Shown here: piece by piece, positions 1 through 7,015 of the stretch
How positions within the stretch are numbered: the stretch's first letter is position 1
Layout: each line of letters opens with the position of its first letter
NCBI GenBank assembly: GCA_001791465.1
Contig: MGER01000068.1
Span: forward strand, 3,089 to 12,725
Source of the DNA: Candidatus Uhrbacteria bacterium RIFCSPLOWO2_02_FULL_49_11
GTDB taxonomy: Bacteria; Patescibacteriota; Patescibacteriia; 2-02-FULL-49-11
Length of the DNA stretch: 9,637 nucleotides
Direction: 5' to 3'
Notes under the pieces: generated by a model
The model's input: the letters and a program-made list of their open reading frames with translations, nothing else
Database searches by the model: none
Told to the model about the DNA's origin: nothing
Position numbers and translations under genes: made by a program

Positions 1-315
1 CGCGCCAAATTTGATTAACCTGTTGCAGACAATGTCGGGATTAGGCGTGAAGCCTAAAGATATGGACGCGAGCGCCGGTTCGAAGACATACGTGCGGTAT
101 TCTCGTTCAAAATCCCAGAGTTCTAACGGGATAGCGAGATGTAATGCTACCATCTTTGCTGATTCATAATCCCATTCCCAATTGCAGGAGGGGTTCACAT
201 CGGTCCAATTTCTCATAAAAACGCCTTTCACATTAAACCCCAGTGATTTCAAAAAAAATGCAGCTACTGCGGAATCTACACCACCTGATAATCCAACAAC
301 TATTTTTTTATCCAT
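1..315 (-). CDS. mnmA: tRNA-specific 2-thiouridylase MnmA, N-terminal part
   Basis: This is the first 105 codons of an MnmA-type enzyme; the rest lies beyond the left edge. MnmA makes the 2-thio group of wobble uridine 34 in Lys, Glu and Gln tRNAs, activating the base with ATP and taking sulfur from a persulfide carrier in the cytoplasm. The ATP-pyrophosphatase PP-loop SGGVDS is at residues 10-15, directly after the first beta strand (KIVVGL). The family signature TPNPDIVCN is at residues 90-98 and carries the catalytic Cys97. The segment around Cys44 to Asp49 also fits the family. The ATG at 315 is 11 nt after the stop of the glycosyltransferase gene, so the two are probably co-transcribed. 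No Shine-Dalgarno sequence precedes it. The second catalytic Cys and the tRNA-binding domains cannot be seen. The motif pair makes the assignment firm. Confidence 0.93.
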   Translation of the reverse strand, partial: MDKKIVVGLSGGVDSAVAAFFLKSLGFNVKGVFMRNWTDVNPSCNWEWDYESAKMVALHLAIPLELWDFEREYRTYVFEPALASISLGFTPNPDIVCNRLIKFGA

Positions 316-326
316 AATTACCGGAT

Positions 327-1928
327 TTAAAAAAAGTAAACTCTAAAGGCAGGCGTATTGTCACTTCTTAATATCTCTGTACCCACAATGCCTTGTTGCC
401 CTAACGTTTGAGCTATTTTATCCGCAATATCATTTTGTATGTCATCAGGAACGCGCAAAGTTCCCGGCAGCGCATGGATAAAAACATAATGCGCATACCC
501 TTGCTGGAAGAAATAAGCCTCTCCGTTTTCCTGGATAAGCCTGCGGAATTCAAGCGATGAAGTGAAAGGAATACCTTGATAAGTCACGCGCCTCTGGATA
601 TACCACATTTTGGGGAAATAGTTAATATTCGAATCGAATATATACAGCGTTTTATCTTCTGTCGCTGTTTCCCACAAGTCATCCCTTGAATTTCGTTCTT
701 GGTACACAGAAAGCAAGTATTGATCCAATTGCTCGTATCCATAATTTTCACCCTTGATTGACGAGTATGTGATACCTGCATACCCCCACGGTCGCGTAAA
801 ATAATGCGTGTTTATAGTGAATAAAAACATGGCGATTACTACGAGAGAGAATCCAGAAATAAAAGCAATCCTCATTTTGCCCAATGCAAGATTCCATACC
901 TCATGAATAAATAGACCCGCGCTAAGGCAGAGGAAAGGCATTATCGGACTTAAGAAACGATCTGCATTCCCCAGAAAAATAAGCTCGATAGTAAAAAAGA
1001 GAACGATGAGCGCGAGGAAACCTTGGATTTGATTTTTCTTTCTTATCCATTGTAAGAGAGTCCAACCGACTGAAGCGAGGAAGAGTAAGAGTGCGGGCAA
1101 GGAGATCGCGTTTTGTAAGCTGTCGAGAATGGTCATGAAGGACACGGCGCCCGTGGATGCGGCAAGGCGCGGCCAGTCAGCGGTGGTGATATGCAGCAAG
1201 CGTGTAATCTGGTAGTCAAAGTGTCCCCGCGTGTAATATAAAGCGATATTGTAAATAATAATCGGAGAGATTGCGGTGATGAACGCAAGCATACCCAGAG
1301 AAATCCATTTTTTCTTATTCATTGAGTAGAGCGCAAGATAGCACAATGCAGGAAGCAGAAATAATGCGGTATATTTGGTGGCAAAGGATGCGCCAAATGC
1401 AAAACCTGTAATAACCCACCATGAGGGCGATACGCGCGCGCGCAGCGCGCTATACACTGTGATGAGCAATAAAGGGATAAGCAATGCTTCCAAATACATG
1501 ACGCGGGATATCCACATAGATAAACTATTAACAGCCAAAAGAATGCCTGCGATCATTCCCATCCGCGGCGATCCCAGTCTATTCCCGATTGCAATACACA
1601 GCGCAACGCTCAGTGTCCCCAAAAGGACCGGCATTGTATGCACGAGCGTGGTCGTCATCCCAAAGACAGAAAAGAATAAATGGAAAAGGAGAAATGCCGC
1701 GGGAGGATGATCATGGAAGGACAGCTTCGCCCACCAGGGCACTGACTCAAACCACTGGTATGGAGTGGTTTGCAGCTGTGATGCCATATGGTCAAAATAT
1801 CCCACGCTCCGAAATGCATACGTGGCGTCATCGCCTATGAGATCAATGGGAATGGGAGAATACGCGCGCAACGCAAACGCAAGCAGCACGATACATCCAT
1901 AAATAAGTAATTGTTTTTTATCAATCAT
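327..1928 (-). CDS. GT39/PMT-like membrane glycosyltransferase
   Basis: A polytopic membrane protein of 533 aa from the chosen start, with about a dozen hydrophobic helices followed by a soluble C-terminal region of roughly 150 residues. It has the layout of the PMT/ArnT (GT39, GT-C fold) family, which transfers a sugar from a polyprenyl-phosphate carrier to a protein, lipid or glycan on the outer face of the membrane. After the first helix comes an acidic pair (DLIGDDATYAFRS, Asp33-Asp34) where the catalytic Asp-Glu/Asp of the family sits. A HPPAAFLLF loop motif (His74) and an R-x-MYLEALLIPL helix (Glu147) follow, as in other PMT_2 proteins. The frame is open back to 1955, but that ATG lies inside the terminator hairpin, so the ATG at 1928 is preferred; an extended -10 element sits just before it. 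Donor and acceptor cannot be predicted. It is probably co-transcribed with mnmA. Confidence 0.82.
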   Translation of the reverse strand: MIDKKQLLIYGCIVLLAFALRAYSPIPIDLIGDDATYAFRSVGYFDHMASQLQTTPYQWFESVPWWAKLSFHDHPPAAFLLFHLFFSVFGMTTTLVHTMPVLLGTLSVALCIAIGNRLGSPRMGMIAGILLAVNSLSMWISRVMYLEALLIPLLLITVYSALRARVSPSWWVITGFAFGASFATKYTALFLLPALCYLALYSMNKKKWISLGMLAFITAISPIIIYNIALYYTRGHFDYQITRLLHITTADWPRLAASTGAVSFMTILDSLQNAISLPALLLFLASVGWTLLQWIRKKNQIQGFLALIVLFFTIELIFLGNADRFLSPIMPFLCLSAGLFIHEVWNLALGKMRIAFISGFSLVVIAMFLFTINTHYFTRPWGYAGITYSSIKGENYGYEQLDQYLLSVYQERNSRDDLWETATEDKTLYIFDSNINYFPKMWYIQRRVTYQGIPFTSSLEFRRLIQENGEAYFFQQGYAHYVFIHALPGTLRVPDDIQNDIADKIAQTLGQQGIVGTEILRSDNTPAFRVYFF

Positions 1929-1934
1929 GCCCAC

Positions 1935-1943
1935 AGTATAGCA
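1935..1943 (-). promoter_or_regulatory. Extended -10 promoter element for the glycosyltransferase-mnmA unit
   Basis: Read on the minus strand the bases are TGCTATACT, a match to an extended -10 box (TGnTATAAT). It starts right after the terminator T-tract and ends 6 nt before the ATG at 1928, so transcription would begin at or very near the start codon and give a leaderless or near-leaderless mRNA. No good -35 box is visible, which extended -10 promoters often do not need. The call rests on position and sequence only. Confidence 0.45.
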
Positions 1944-1946
1944 TAC

Positions 1947-1974
1947 AAAAAACACCGGTGTGGCACGCCGGTGT
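1947..1974 (-). terminator. Rho-independent terminator after the response regulator gene
   Basis: On the minus strand a perfect 7-bp stem, ACACCGG pairing with CCGGTGT, can extend by one G-T and one G-C pair to leave a 5-nt loop. It is followed at once by six T residues (plus-strand A 1947-1952, the last base shared with the stem). The hairpin starts 27 nt after the stop codon of the receiver gene and therefore ends the upstream unit. Confidence 0.85.
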
Positions 1975-2001
1975 ATATAACGTTTACCATGAAGATTGTA
2001 T

Positions 2002-2382
2002 TTATTTTTTCTTCAATACATCTTTTACTTTCGTCACTACTTCGTCAAGGCTGTAGTTTGCTTTCACCAGATATCCTCGCGCGCCCAGCGCCACGCCTTG
2101 GCTTACTGTTTCGGTATCTGAAAGATTGGTCAGGAGGATGACAGGTATTGCGTTTGTCGCTTCGTTGGCTTTTAGGCCTTTAAGGACATCCAATCCATTT
2201 TTACGCGGGAGTATAATATCGAGAAGTATAAGATCTGGCGTCTGGGTGATCGCCGTTTGTTCGCCGGTTTCCCCATCAATTGCCGACAGCACTTTAAATC
2301 CCGCCTCCTCTAGCGCAATGGAAATGGCTTTTAATATTGTTTGTTCGTCCTCGATAACTAAAATAGTTTGTGATTTGGGCAT
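2002..2382 (-). CDS. Stand-alone receiver-domain response regulator
   Basis: A 126-aa protein that is a single CheY-like receiver (REC) domain with no output domain. The acidic pocket is Glu11-Asp12, the phosphoacceptor is Asp55 in LILLDIILP, the switch Thr is Thr85 in VILLTN, and the conserved Lys is Lys107 in YLVKA. All catalytic receiver residues are present, so phosphorylation is expected. The start at 2382 is 20 nt after the stop of the histidine kinase, its probable cognate partner, in the same transcript; a strong terminator follows. Because no DNA-binding or enzymatic domain is attached, it should act through protein-protein contact, as CheY-type or Spo0F-type proteins do; its target is not shown here. 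No Shine-Dalgarno sequence is visible before the ATG. Family assignment is certain, the biological role is unknown. Confidence 0.93.
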   Translation of the reverse strand: MPKSQTILVIEDEQTILKAISIALEEAGFKVLSAIDGETGEQTAITQTPDLILLDIILPRKNGLDVLKGLKANEATNAIPVILLTNLSDTETVSQGVALGARGYLVKANYSLDEVVTKVKDVLKKK

Positions 2383-2402
2383 ACGTGATGAATGAGGGTT
2401 AA

Positions 2403-4145
2403 TTATGAATGTGATAAAGGTATGGCAAAAAGAAATGTTGTACCCTTCCCTTCTGTAGATCCTATGGTCAGTATACCATGATGAGCCTCGATAATGCCAC
2501 GTGCAATGACCAGACCCAAACCTGTGCCTTTTTGGGAAAGTTTGCCTGCGTTTAGTCTTTGGAATTTGGTAAATAATTGCGGTATTTCATCATGCGTAAT
2601 GCCAATCCCCATATCAGATACCGCAACGATAAGCGCATCCTTTGGGGGTAAGGGTGTTTCTAAGGTATGCCATAAGGGATCTACAGTTTGCCCTTCTTGA
2701 TTAATATCTCCCACGGATGCATGGTGAAAAGCGCTCACATGTATCGTGCCCGCGACAGGTGAAAATTTGATCGCGTTGGAGAGCAGGTTATTTATCACTT
2801 GGCCGACACGGTGGGGGTCTAACAGGGTATCAGGAAGCGCGGGATTAATGGAGTCGCTTATTTGCACATGGCGGTCAGCAGCAAGCGGACGATAGAATTT
2901 CAGCTTCTCCTCCAACAGCGTCCGCACATTGGTTACCACAGGGAGAATTTCAAATTTACCCGCATCAATTTTTGCTATGTCGAGCAGCGTAGATACCAGG
3001 GTGAGCATTTCAGACGCGCTCTGGTGTATCATGTGGGTAAATTCTTGGTATGATTTCACTTTCCGCTGTTTTGAGGCAAGTAATTCCGTTATTTTACATA
3101 TGCCGTCAAGCGGTGATCGAAGCTCGTGCACCATCATTGAGGTGAAATCTTCCCGCATTTTTTCAAGCTCTCTTTCATGAGTAATGTCATGGAAAAGGGC
3201 AACAGAACCGAAGGCGTTTTGTTTGCCCGGGATATCCGTGGGAGACGCCGGTTTTACCGGAGAAATAAGGACTTGATAAGTTTTTTGGCGGAACGAAATA
3301 TTTTCAGCCACGATAAGTTTATCAAGGTTTATCGCTTCGTCCAATTTTCCCCTGATGTCAAGCACGCCGCCCAAACAATCAATGATATTAAAGATGGAAA
3401 TTGTGGCGTTCCCTTCGAGGCCTAACGTGCGCTGGAGCGCGGGATTGATGACCACAATCCGAAATTCAGGATCCGTCATGAGAAGTCCGTCCGGCATGCT
3501 GGCAACCATTGCGTTTAATTTTTCCTCTTCGACAGCAAGCACTTCCTCTAAACGCGATACTGCTTGTGACGCCTGCGAGGTTATTTTGTATAAAAGGGTC
3601 ATTTCATCCTCGTGGTAGAGGTCTGATTTTGTGCTTGCGACGGTGATGATGCCCACCGTGCGATTTCGGATAACGAGCGGGATGTTGAAAAATGACTGGA
3701 CCGGCTGGTGCAATGATTCTGTAATGATGGCGCCGGTGATCGTTTCCTCAATGCGCAATTTTGCATAGTCGTCATTCGTGAGCGCATTAAGCGCCGCGCG
3801 CATTGTGTCGCGAATGGCACTCACAAACGCGGCATCGACCGATGATTCCAAATGGCAATGGAAAAGCAATGACTGCGGCTCGATGAGCAGATACGATACT
3901 GCCGAGTAATCGATGAATTGTCCAAGGCTTCCGGTGATAATTTCGACTATTTTTCGCGTATTGAGCGAATAGCCGATTCTCTCGCCCAGCTCCTTGAGTA
4001 TGGCGATTTCATAAATTTTCGCTTCAAGCTCTGATTCGCGTTTTGTTAAATATGTTCTGGCTTTGCGCAATGCAAATAACTCAAAAATGCTTGCGCCTAG
4101 AGCAAGAATACAAAGGAGTGAAAGAATGGGGACCCAAAGGGACAC
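2403..4145 (-). CDS. Sensor histidine kinase with GAF and PAS domains
   Basis: A 580-aa kinase. One N-terminal membrane helix (about residues 4-25) is followed by a charged coiled-coil-like linker, a GAF-like region (about 50-200), a PAS domain (about 208-325, with the MPDGLLMTD and INPALQRTLG segments), and then the kinase core. The H box MMVHELRSPLDG holds the phosphoacceptor His340. The ATPase domain has the N box NNLLSNAIKF (452-461), the G1 box DMGIGI (511-516), an F box FTKFQRL and the G2 box GTGLGL (540-545). All catalytic motifs are intact. There is no large extracytoplasmic loop, so the signal is probably cytoplasmic or membrane-borne. The start is a GTG at 4145; an in-frame TGA lies a short way upstream and no earlier start is seen. 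Its likely substrate is the receiver protein 20 nt downstream. The ligands of the GAF and PAS domains cannot be predicted. Confidence 0.93.
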   Translation of the reverse strand: MSLWVPILSLLCILALGASIFELFALRKARTYLTKRESELEAKIYEIAILKELGERIGYSLNTRKIVEIITGSLGQFIDYSAVSYLLIEPQSLLFHCHLESSVDAAFVSAIRDTMRAALNALTNDDYAKLRIEETITGAIITESLHQPVQSFFNIPLVIRNRTVGIITVASTKSDLYHEDEMTLLYKITSQASQAVSRLEEVLAVEEEKLNAMVASMPDGLLMTDPEFRIVVINPALQRTLGLEGNATISIFNIIDCLGGVLDIRGKLDEAINLDKLIVAENISFRQKTYQVLISPVKPASPTDIPGKQNAFGSVALFHDITHERELEKMREDFTSMMVHELRSPLDGICKITELLASKQRKVKSYQEFTHMIHQSASEMLTLVSTLLDIAKIDAGKFEILPVVTNVRTLLEEKLKFYRPLAADRHVQISDSINPALPDTLLDPHRVGQVINNLLSNAIKFSPVAGTIHVSAFHHASVGDINQEGQTVDPLWHTLETPLPPKDALIVAVSDMGIGITHDEIPQLFTKFQRLNAGKLSQKGTGLGLVIARGIIEAHHGILTIGSTEGKGTTFLFAIPLSHS

Positions 4146-4172
4146 TGAAGGGAAATTATCCTGTCATTGCCT

Positions 4173-4279
4173 TTAAGGGCGCCAGAAAAATAACTTGTAA
4201 GATCGTTCTGATGCGTAATGCCACTATTTCAGGCAAAGCAGTCAATTAAAGTGCAAAGTTATTTTTGCAGGGCGCCTAA
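4173..4279. repeat. Palindromic repeat element, copy A
   Basis: A 107-bp element with inverted arms. The left arm is TTAAGGGCGCC (4173-4183), two bases, then AAAAATAACTT (4186-4196). The right arm is AAGTTATTTTT (4256-4266), four bases, then GGCGCCTAA (4271-4279). The 11-bp inner arms are perfect inverted copies. About 59 bp lie between them. Outer ends are identical to those of copy B at 4874-4977 (10 of 10 bases on the left, 9 of 9 on the right), in the same orientation. The right arm overlaps the 3' end of the 97-aa gene; the rest fills most of the gap before the histidine kinase. It could be a MITE-like or REP-like element, or an RNA structure. Confidence 0.72.
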
Positions 4280-4552
4280 AAAGCGATTGGAAGCGAAAAG
4301 CACGAGGATGAATCCGATGACAAATCCACCGTCATGGAGAAGCTGCGTGATATCGCGGCCAAAATGAGCGCTGAAAAAAGTTGCGACAATCGCTGAAGTC
4401 GCCAGAAGGAGCGTCCCGAAACCGAGTGACATGAATGCTGCGGAAAAGCGCCCTCCACGCGTTTTATGCGCATTAATGATGCATACAATAAATGTCATCA
4501 AACCGGCGGTAACCCAAAAAATAAATGTAATAAGCGAAAGCGTGGAAGTCAT
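4259..4552 (-). CDS. Small membrane protein with three predicted helices, unknown function
   Basis: I do not recognise this 97-aa protein. It has three hydrophobic segments at about residues 5-27, 37-62 and 74-91, joined by a basic loop (HKTRGGR, 29-35) and a short polar loop (SAHFGRDITQLLHDG, 61-75). There is no signal-peptide cleavage motif or catalytic signature. Size and layout could fit a VirB2/TrbC-type pilin-like subunit or a membrane partner for the nearby kinase, but no motif supports either. It starts 31 nt after the 92-aa gene and lies in the same probable transcript as the ATPase and the histidine kinase. The last residues (GALQK) and the TAA stop are encoded by the right arm of repeat copy A, so the original C-terminus may have differed. 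The membrane prediction is good; the function is open. Confidence 0.72.
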   Translation of the reverse strand: MTSTLSLITFIFWVTAGLMTFIVCIINAHKTRGGRFSAAFMSLGFGTLLLATSAIVATFFSAHFGRDITQLLHDGGFVIGFILVLFASNRFLGALQK

Positions 4553-4583
4553 AGAAATTTAATTGAATTAACAAATTTAAGAA

Positions 4584-4862
4584 TTATAGGTTTTTCCCAA
4601 TAGCAAGGGAAGGATATTTTGACAATAACGGTTCCATGGCCTTTTTCACAATAAGTCCTGAAAGAGAAACATATTGCTCAATAAGCTGGTTGATGAGGTC
4701 GACAGGGTTGCCGTTCATCTGGGTTACGGTGCCGTCATCAGCAACGGTTAAACCTGATACATTGCGCGCTTTCATGACTGCGATATCAGGTCCGAGTATC
4801 ACTACCTGTTTTTTAATAAGCTCAGTAAGTAAATTTTGGTATTCAATCCGTGATTCAGTCAT
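4584..4862 (-). CDS. Hypothetical 92-aa protein
   Basis: A 92-aa protein I cannot name. It is soluble by composition and looks predominantly helical: an N-terminal helix (IEYQNLLTELIKKQVVILGP), a short segment with a turn (VSGLTVADDGTVTQMNGNP, about residues 35-53) that looks like a beta hairpin, and a C-terminal helix (VDLINQLIEQYVSLSGLIVKKAMEPLL). No cysteine, catalytic or DNA-binding motif is seen. Reading frame, ATG start and TAA stop are clean, and the protein has a balanced amphipathic composition, which argues for a real gene. It follows the ATPase gene by 161 bp, a gap that holds repeat copy B and a possible promoter, and precedes the 97-aa membrane protein gene by 31 bp. It may be an accessory factor of the translocation ATPase, but only the location suggests so. 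Confidence 0.68.
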   Translation of the reverse strand: MTESRIEYQNLLTELIKKQVVILGPDIAVMKARNVSGLTVADDGTVTQMNGNPVDLINQLIEQYVSLSGLIVKKAMEPLLSKYPSLAIGKNL

Positions 4863-4873
4863 ATTAGATGGTA

Positions 4874-4977
4874 TTAAGGGCGCTTAAAAAATAACAATTC
4901 GCCTTTTTTAAAGGTTTGTTCTTATTTTTATATGGTGGGCGCAAATGGTTGCATATGTTATTTTTTACGGCGCCTAA
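4874..4977. repeat. Palindromic repeat element, copy B
   Basis: A 104-bp element in the gap between the ATPase gene and the 92-aa gene. The left arm is TTAAGGGCGC (4874-4883), one base, then TAAAAAATAAC (4885-4895). The right arm is GTTATTTTTTA (4957-4967), one base, then GGCGCCTAA (4969-4977). The 11-bp inner arms are perfect inverted copies. Both outer ends match copy A exactly while most of the centre has diverged. Inside, CCTTT-TTT-AAAGG (4902-4914) flanked by AACAA and TTGTT makes a second, local hairpin (4893-4920) that would compete with the long-range pairing. Confidence 0.72.
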
Positions 4978-5000
4978 GATGCGCATAAATGCTCTCCATT

Positions 5001-5009
5001 AGTATAACA
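5001..5009 (-). promoter_or_regulatory. Possible extended -10 promoter upstream of the 92-aa gene
   Basis: The minus strand reads TGTTATACT, the same TGnTATACT form as the element before the glycosyltransferase gene. It lies 15 nt downstream of the ATPase stop codon. If used, it would drive the 92-aa gene and those after it from a start near 4994, with a leader of about 130 nt that contains all of repeat copy B. No clear -35 box is present. Confidence 0.33.
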
Positions 5010-5023
5010 TATCCTCCACAATA

Positions 5024-6982
5024 TTATAATGGAACCACTTTTTTGGGAGGGATCCCCTTTATGACATAGTGGTGAGGTTTAGGCATGGGTGCAGAATATT
5101 TAGTTGATTCTTTTCGAGTTTCATCGGGTAAGGGTTCTGTATTACGAGGATTTTTAGGTTTGTGGCTGCGTGATTTATGGAATGGAATTGGTTCTGCTTG
5201 GACGGCTTCTCGCAGCGATAGTGCGCCTAGATTGGATGTGGGGAGCGCGGGAGTCTTGCGCTCTTGCGCATCTTGCTGCGTTGGTACAACAAAATTTGGG
5301 CTTCTTGAAGAGATAGAGGGTTGTTGTGTCGACAACGCTGCGTCACCTATAGGAGCGGCCTGTGTATGCGCAGAAGGGGTGTCATAAACTTCAGAAATAT
5401 TTCGTTTTTTTAAGCTGTTGACGTCAATAAGTCCTTGATGAAATTTTTTTAAACAGCTTTTACAAAATACGTTGCGTTTTTCATCAGGGGTGAATGTGAT
5501 AAGCGTGCCGCGACCGCAATTGTCGCACGTAGCATCTTTTGGCTCTGGTTGAGATGCTGCGGGTTTATTTGTATTTTTCTCAGAAGGTGGAAGAGCCGCA
5601 GGGAGTTCACGGTACCGCTGCTCATCCTCGTTCACACCCGCGGTATTTTCCAACTCCGCAGTCGTGGAATACATGTCTTCTATACCGGTCCATCTGATAA
5701 TTTTTTCTTCAACTTCCTCGCGCGGTTTCGTATACCGTTCTCGGGATACCGCGATTACTTTTTCACGATTCCCCGTCATCTCATCGTTGCGAAGCGGCGG
5801 TAGGGACGTGGCAGAAAATGGTCTTGAGGCCACGCCGTTAATCATGAGTCGCAGATAAATGTCATACTTAGTGAGGTTTACCAAATCTTCTTCAGTGAAA
5901 TAGGGAGTGAACTCCTTTACGAGTTCTTCCGCGTCGGTGGCGCCCACGCGAAAACAGGCGATAGTGCCGACGTTGCCAAATACCGCCGCGGCCACCTCTT
6001 CCTCAAGCTGTTCGATGTATTGGTGCGCCATAATGAGCGAAAGGCGATATTTTCTCGCTTCAGAGAGTATGTCTGAAAACGAGGTTGTCGCAAAATTTTG
6101 GAATTCATCCACATAAAGGAAAAAATCACTCCTGTCTTTTTCCGGAATATCCACTCTGCTCATGACCGCAAGCTGCAGCTTGGTGATCATCATCGCGCCT
6201 AATAACGAAGAGTTGTCTTCACCAATGCGCCCCTTAGCGAGATTCAGAATGAGTATTTTTTTGGTATCCATGATTTCCCGCATATCTATGGTCGACTGCG
6301 TCTGACCTACGATGTTTCGCACAATCGCGGTCGAAAGAAACTGCCCAACTTTGTTTTGGATTGGCGCGATTGCTTCAGTGCGGAATCGGTCATTATAATT
6401 TGCGTATTCATTCACCCAAAATGAACGCACCACCGGGTCGATGATGCGGCTAACAATTTTATGGCGGTATTCCTTATCCACTAATATGCGGTTGATCCCC
6501 AGAAGGGTATTGCCGGGAGAATCAAGCAGCGCGAGGATGCAATTATTCATGATATATTCCATTCGCGCCGACCATACGTTTGCCCAAATTTTTGTAAATA
6601 CCCCCATGAGTCCGGACGCGACAAGATGCTTATAGCGGGAATCTACATTTTCAAGAATATTGAACGCTATGGGATAATCAATGTCCGCGGGGTTGAAATA
6701 AATGACATCATTAACGCGGTGAGAGGGGATATAATCCAGTAATTTTTCAGCTAAATCTCCGTGAGGATCTACTACTCCCACTCCCTTGCCCTCGCGTATG
6801 TCCTGGATGATCATGTTTTCCAGGGTCGTTGATTTCCCCATCCCGGTCTTGCCGATGAGGTACATGTGTTTACGGCGGTCATCGGTGCGTATGCCAAATT
6901 TGCGATTTTGACCGCGGAAATTGGTCATCGCAAAATAACAGATATCACTTTGAGCACCAGATTGTACACCCATCTGTTCCAT
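5024..6982 (-). CDS. VirD4/TraG-type translocation ATPase with zinc-ribbon tail
   Basis: A 652-aa P-loop ATPase of the VirD4/TraG/HerA-FtsK superfamily, which pumps DNA or protein substrates through a membrane channel. The Walker A motif GKTGMGKST is at residues 44-52, VVDPHGD at 70-76, Walker B FFLYVDEF at 287-294, and the motif SLIMAHQY at 315-322. Unlike classical VirD4, it has no N-terminal membrane helices: the ATPase starts almost at once. After about residue 440 comes a low-complexity, Pro/Ser/Thr-rich tail that holds a zinc-ribbon-like motif, C486-x2-C489-x17-C507-x2-C510, matching the CxxC-x17-CxxC domain, and ends in a basic stretch. The upstream gene encodes a membrane-anchored protein that may supply the missing anchor. 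The start at 6982 is first in frame; Met4 is an alternative. No relaxase or VirB4 gene is in the window, so conjugation itself is not shown. Confidence 0.88.
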   Translation of the reverse strand: MEQMGVQSGAQSDICYFAMTNFRGQNRKFGIRTDDRRKHMYLIGKTGMGKSTTLENMIIQDIREGKGVGVVDPHGDLAEKLLDYIPSHRVNDVIYFNPADIDYPIAFNILENVDSRYKHLVASGLMGVFTKIWANVWSARMEYIMNNCILALLDSPGNTLLGINRILVDKEYRHKIVSRIIDPVVRSFWVNEYANYNDRFRTEAIAPIQNKVGQFLSTAIVRNIVGQTQSTIDMREIMDTKKILILNLAKGRIGEDNSSLLGAMMITKLQLAVMSRVDIPEKDRSDFFLYVDEFQNFATTSFSDILSEARKYRLSLIMAHQYIEQLEEEVAAAVFGNVGTIACFRVGATDAEELVKEFTPYFTEEDLVNLTKYDIYLRLMINGVASRPFSATSLPPLRNDEMTGNREKVIAVSRERYTKPREEVEEKIIRWTGIEDMYSTTAELENTAGVNEDEQRYRELPAALPPSEKNTNKPAASQPEPKDATCDNCGRGTLITFTPDEKRNVFCKSCLKKFHQGLIDVNSLKKRNISEVYDTPSAHTQAAPIGDAALSTQQPSISSRSPNFVVPTQQDAQERKTPALPTSNLGALSLREAVQAEPIPFHKSRSHKPKNPRNTEPLPDETRKESTKYSAPMPKPHHYVIKGIPPKKVVPL

Positions 6983-7015
6983 ACATTGCCAAATATTATC
7001 GTGATGAATTAATTT

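Noticed and set aside
1431..1453. GC-alternating run in the glycosyltransferase gene that can fold on itself
   Set aside because: It encodes an ordinary Ala/Arg-rich loop between helices and has no T-tract or regulatory position.
1375..1710. A 111-codon plus-strand open frame
   Set aside because: It lies opposite conserved membrane helices of the glycosyltransferase; its product is basic with no recognisable domain.
1929..1955. Nine-residue N-terminal extension of the glycosyltransferase from an upstream ATG
   Set aside because: That ATG is inside the terminator stem and upstream of the likely promoter; the ATG at 1928 fits a normal first helix.
4216..4245. TTGACT with a -10-like hexamer as a promoter for the histidine kinase
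   Set aside because: With a spacer of 17-18 bp the downstream hexamer is GGCATT or GCATTA, too poor a match to call.
4553..4583. AT-rich palindrome (TTAATT-G-AATTAA) between the two small genes
   Set aside because: Six-base arms in very AT-rich DNA are expected by chance, and no other feature supports it.
4173..4977. CRISPR array or attachment-site pair
   Set aside because: Only two copies, 600 bp apart with genes between, each internally palindromic; there is no regular spacer pattern, integrase or tRNA gene.
5085..5387. A 100-codon plus-strand open frame
   Set aside because: It is antisense to the low-complexity ATPase tail, whose zinc-ribbon spacing shows that the minus strand is the coding one; the plus-strand product is compositionally odd with no motif.
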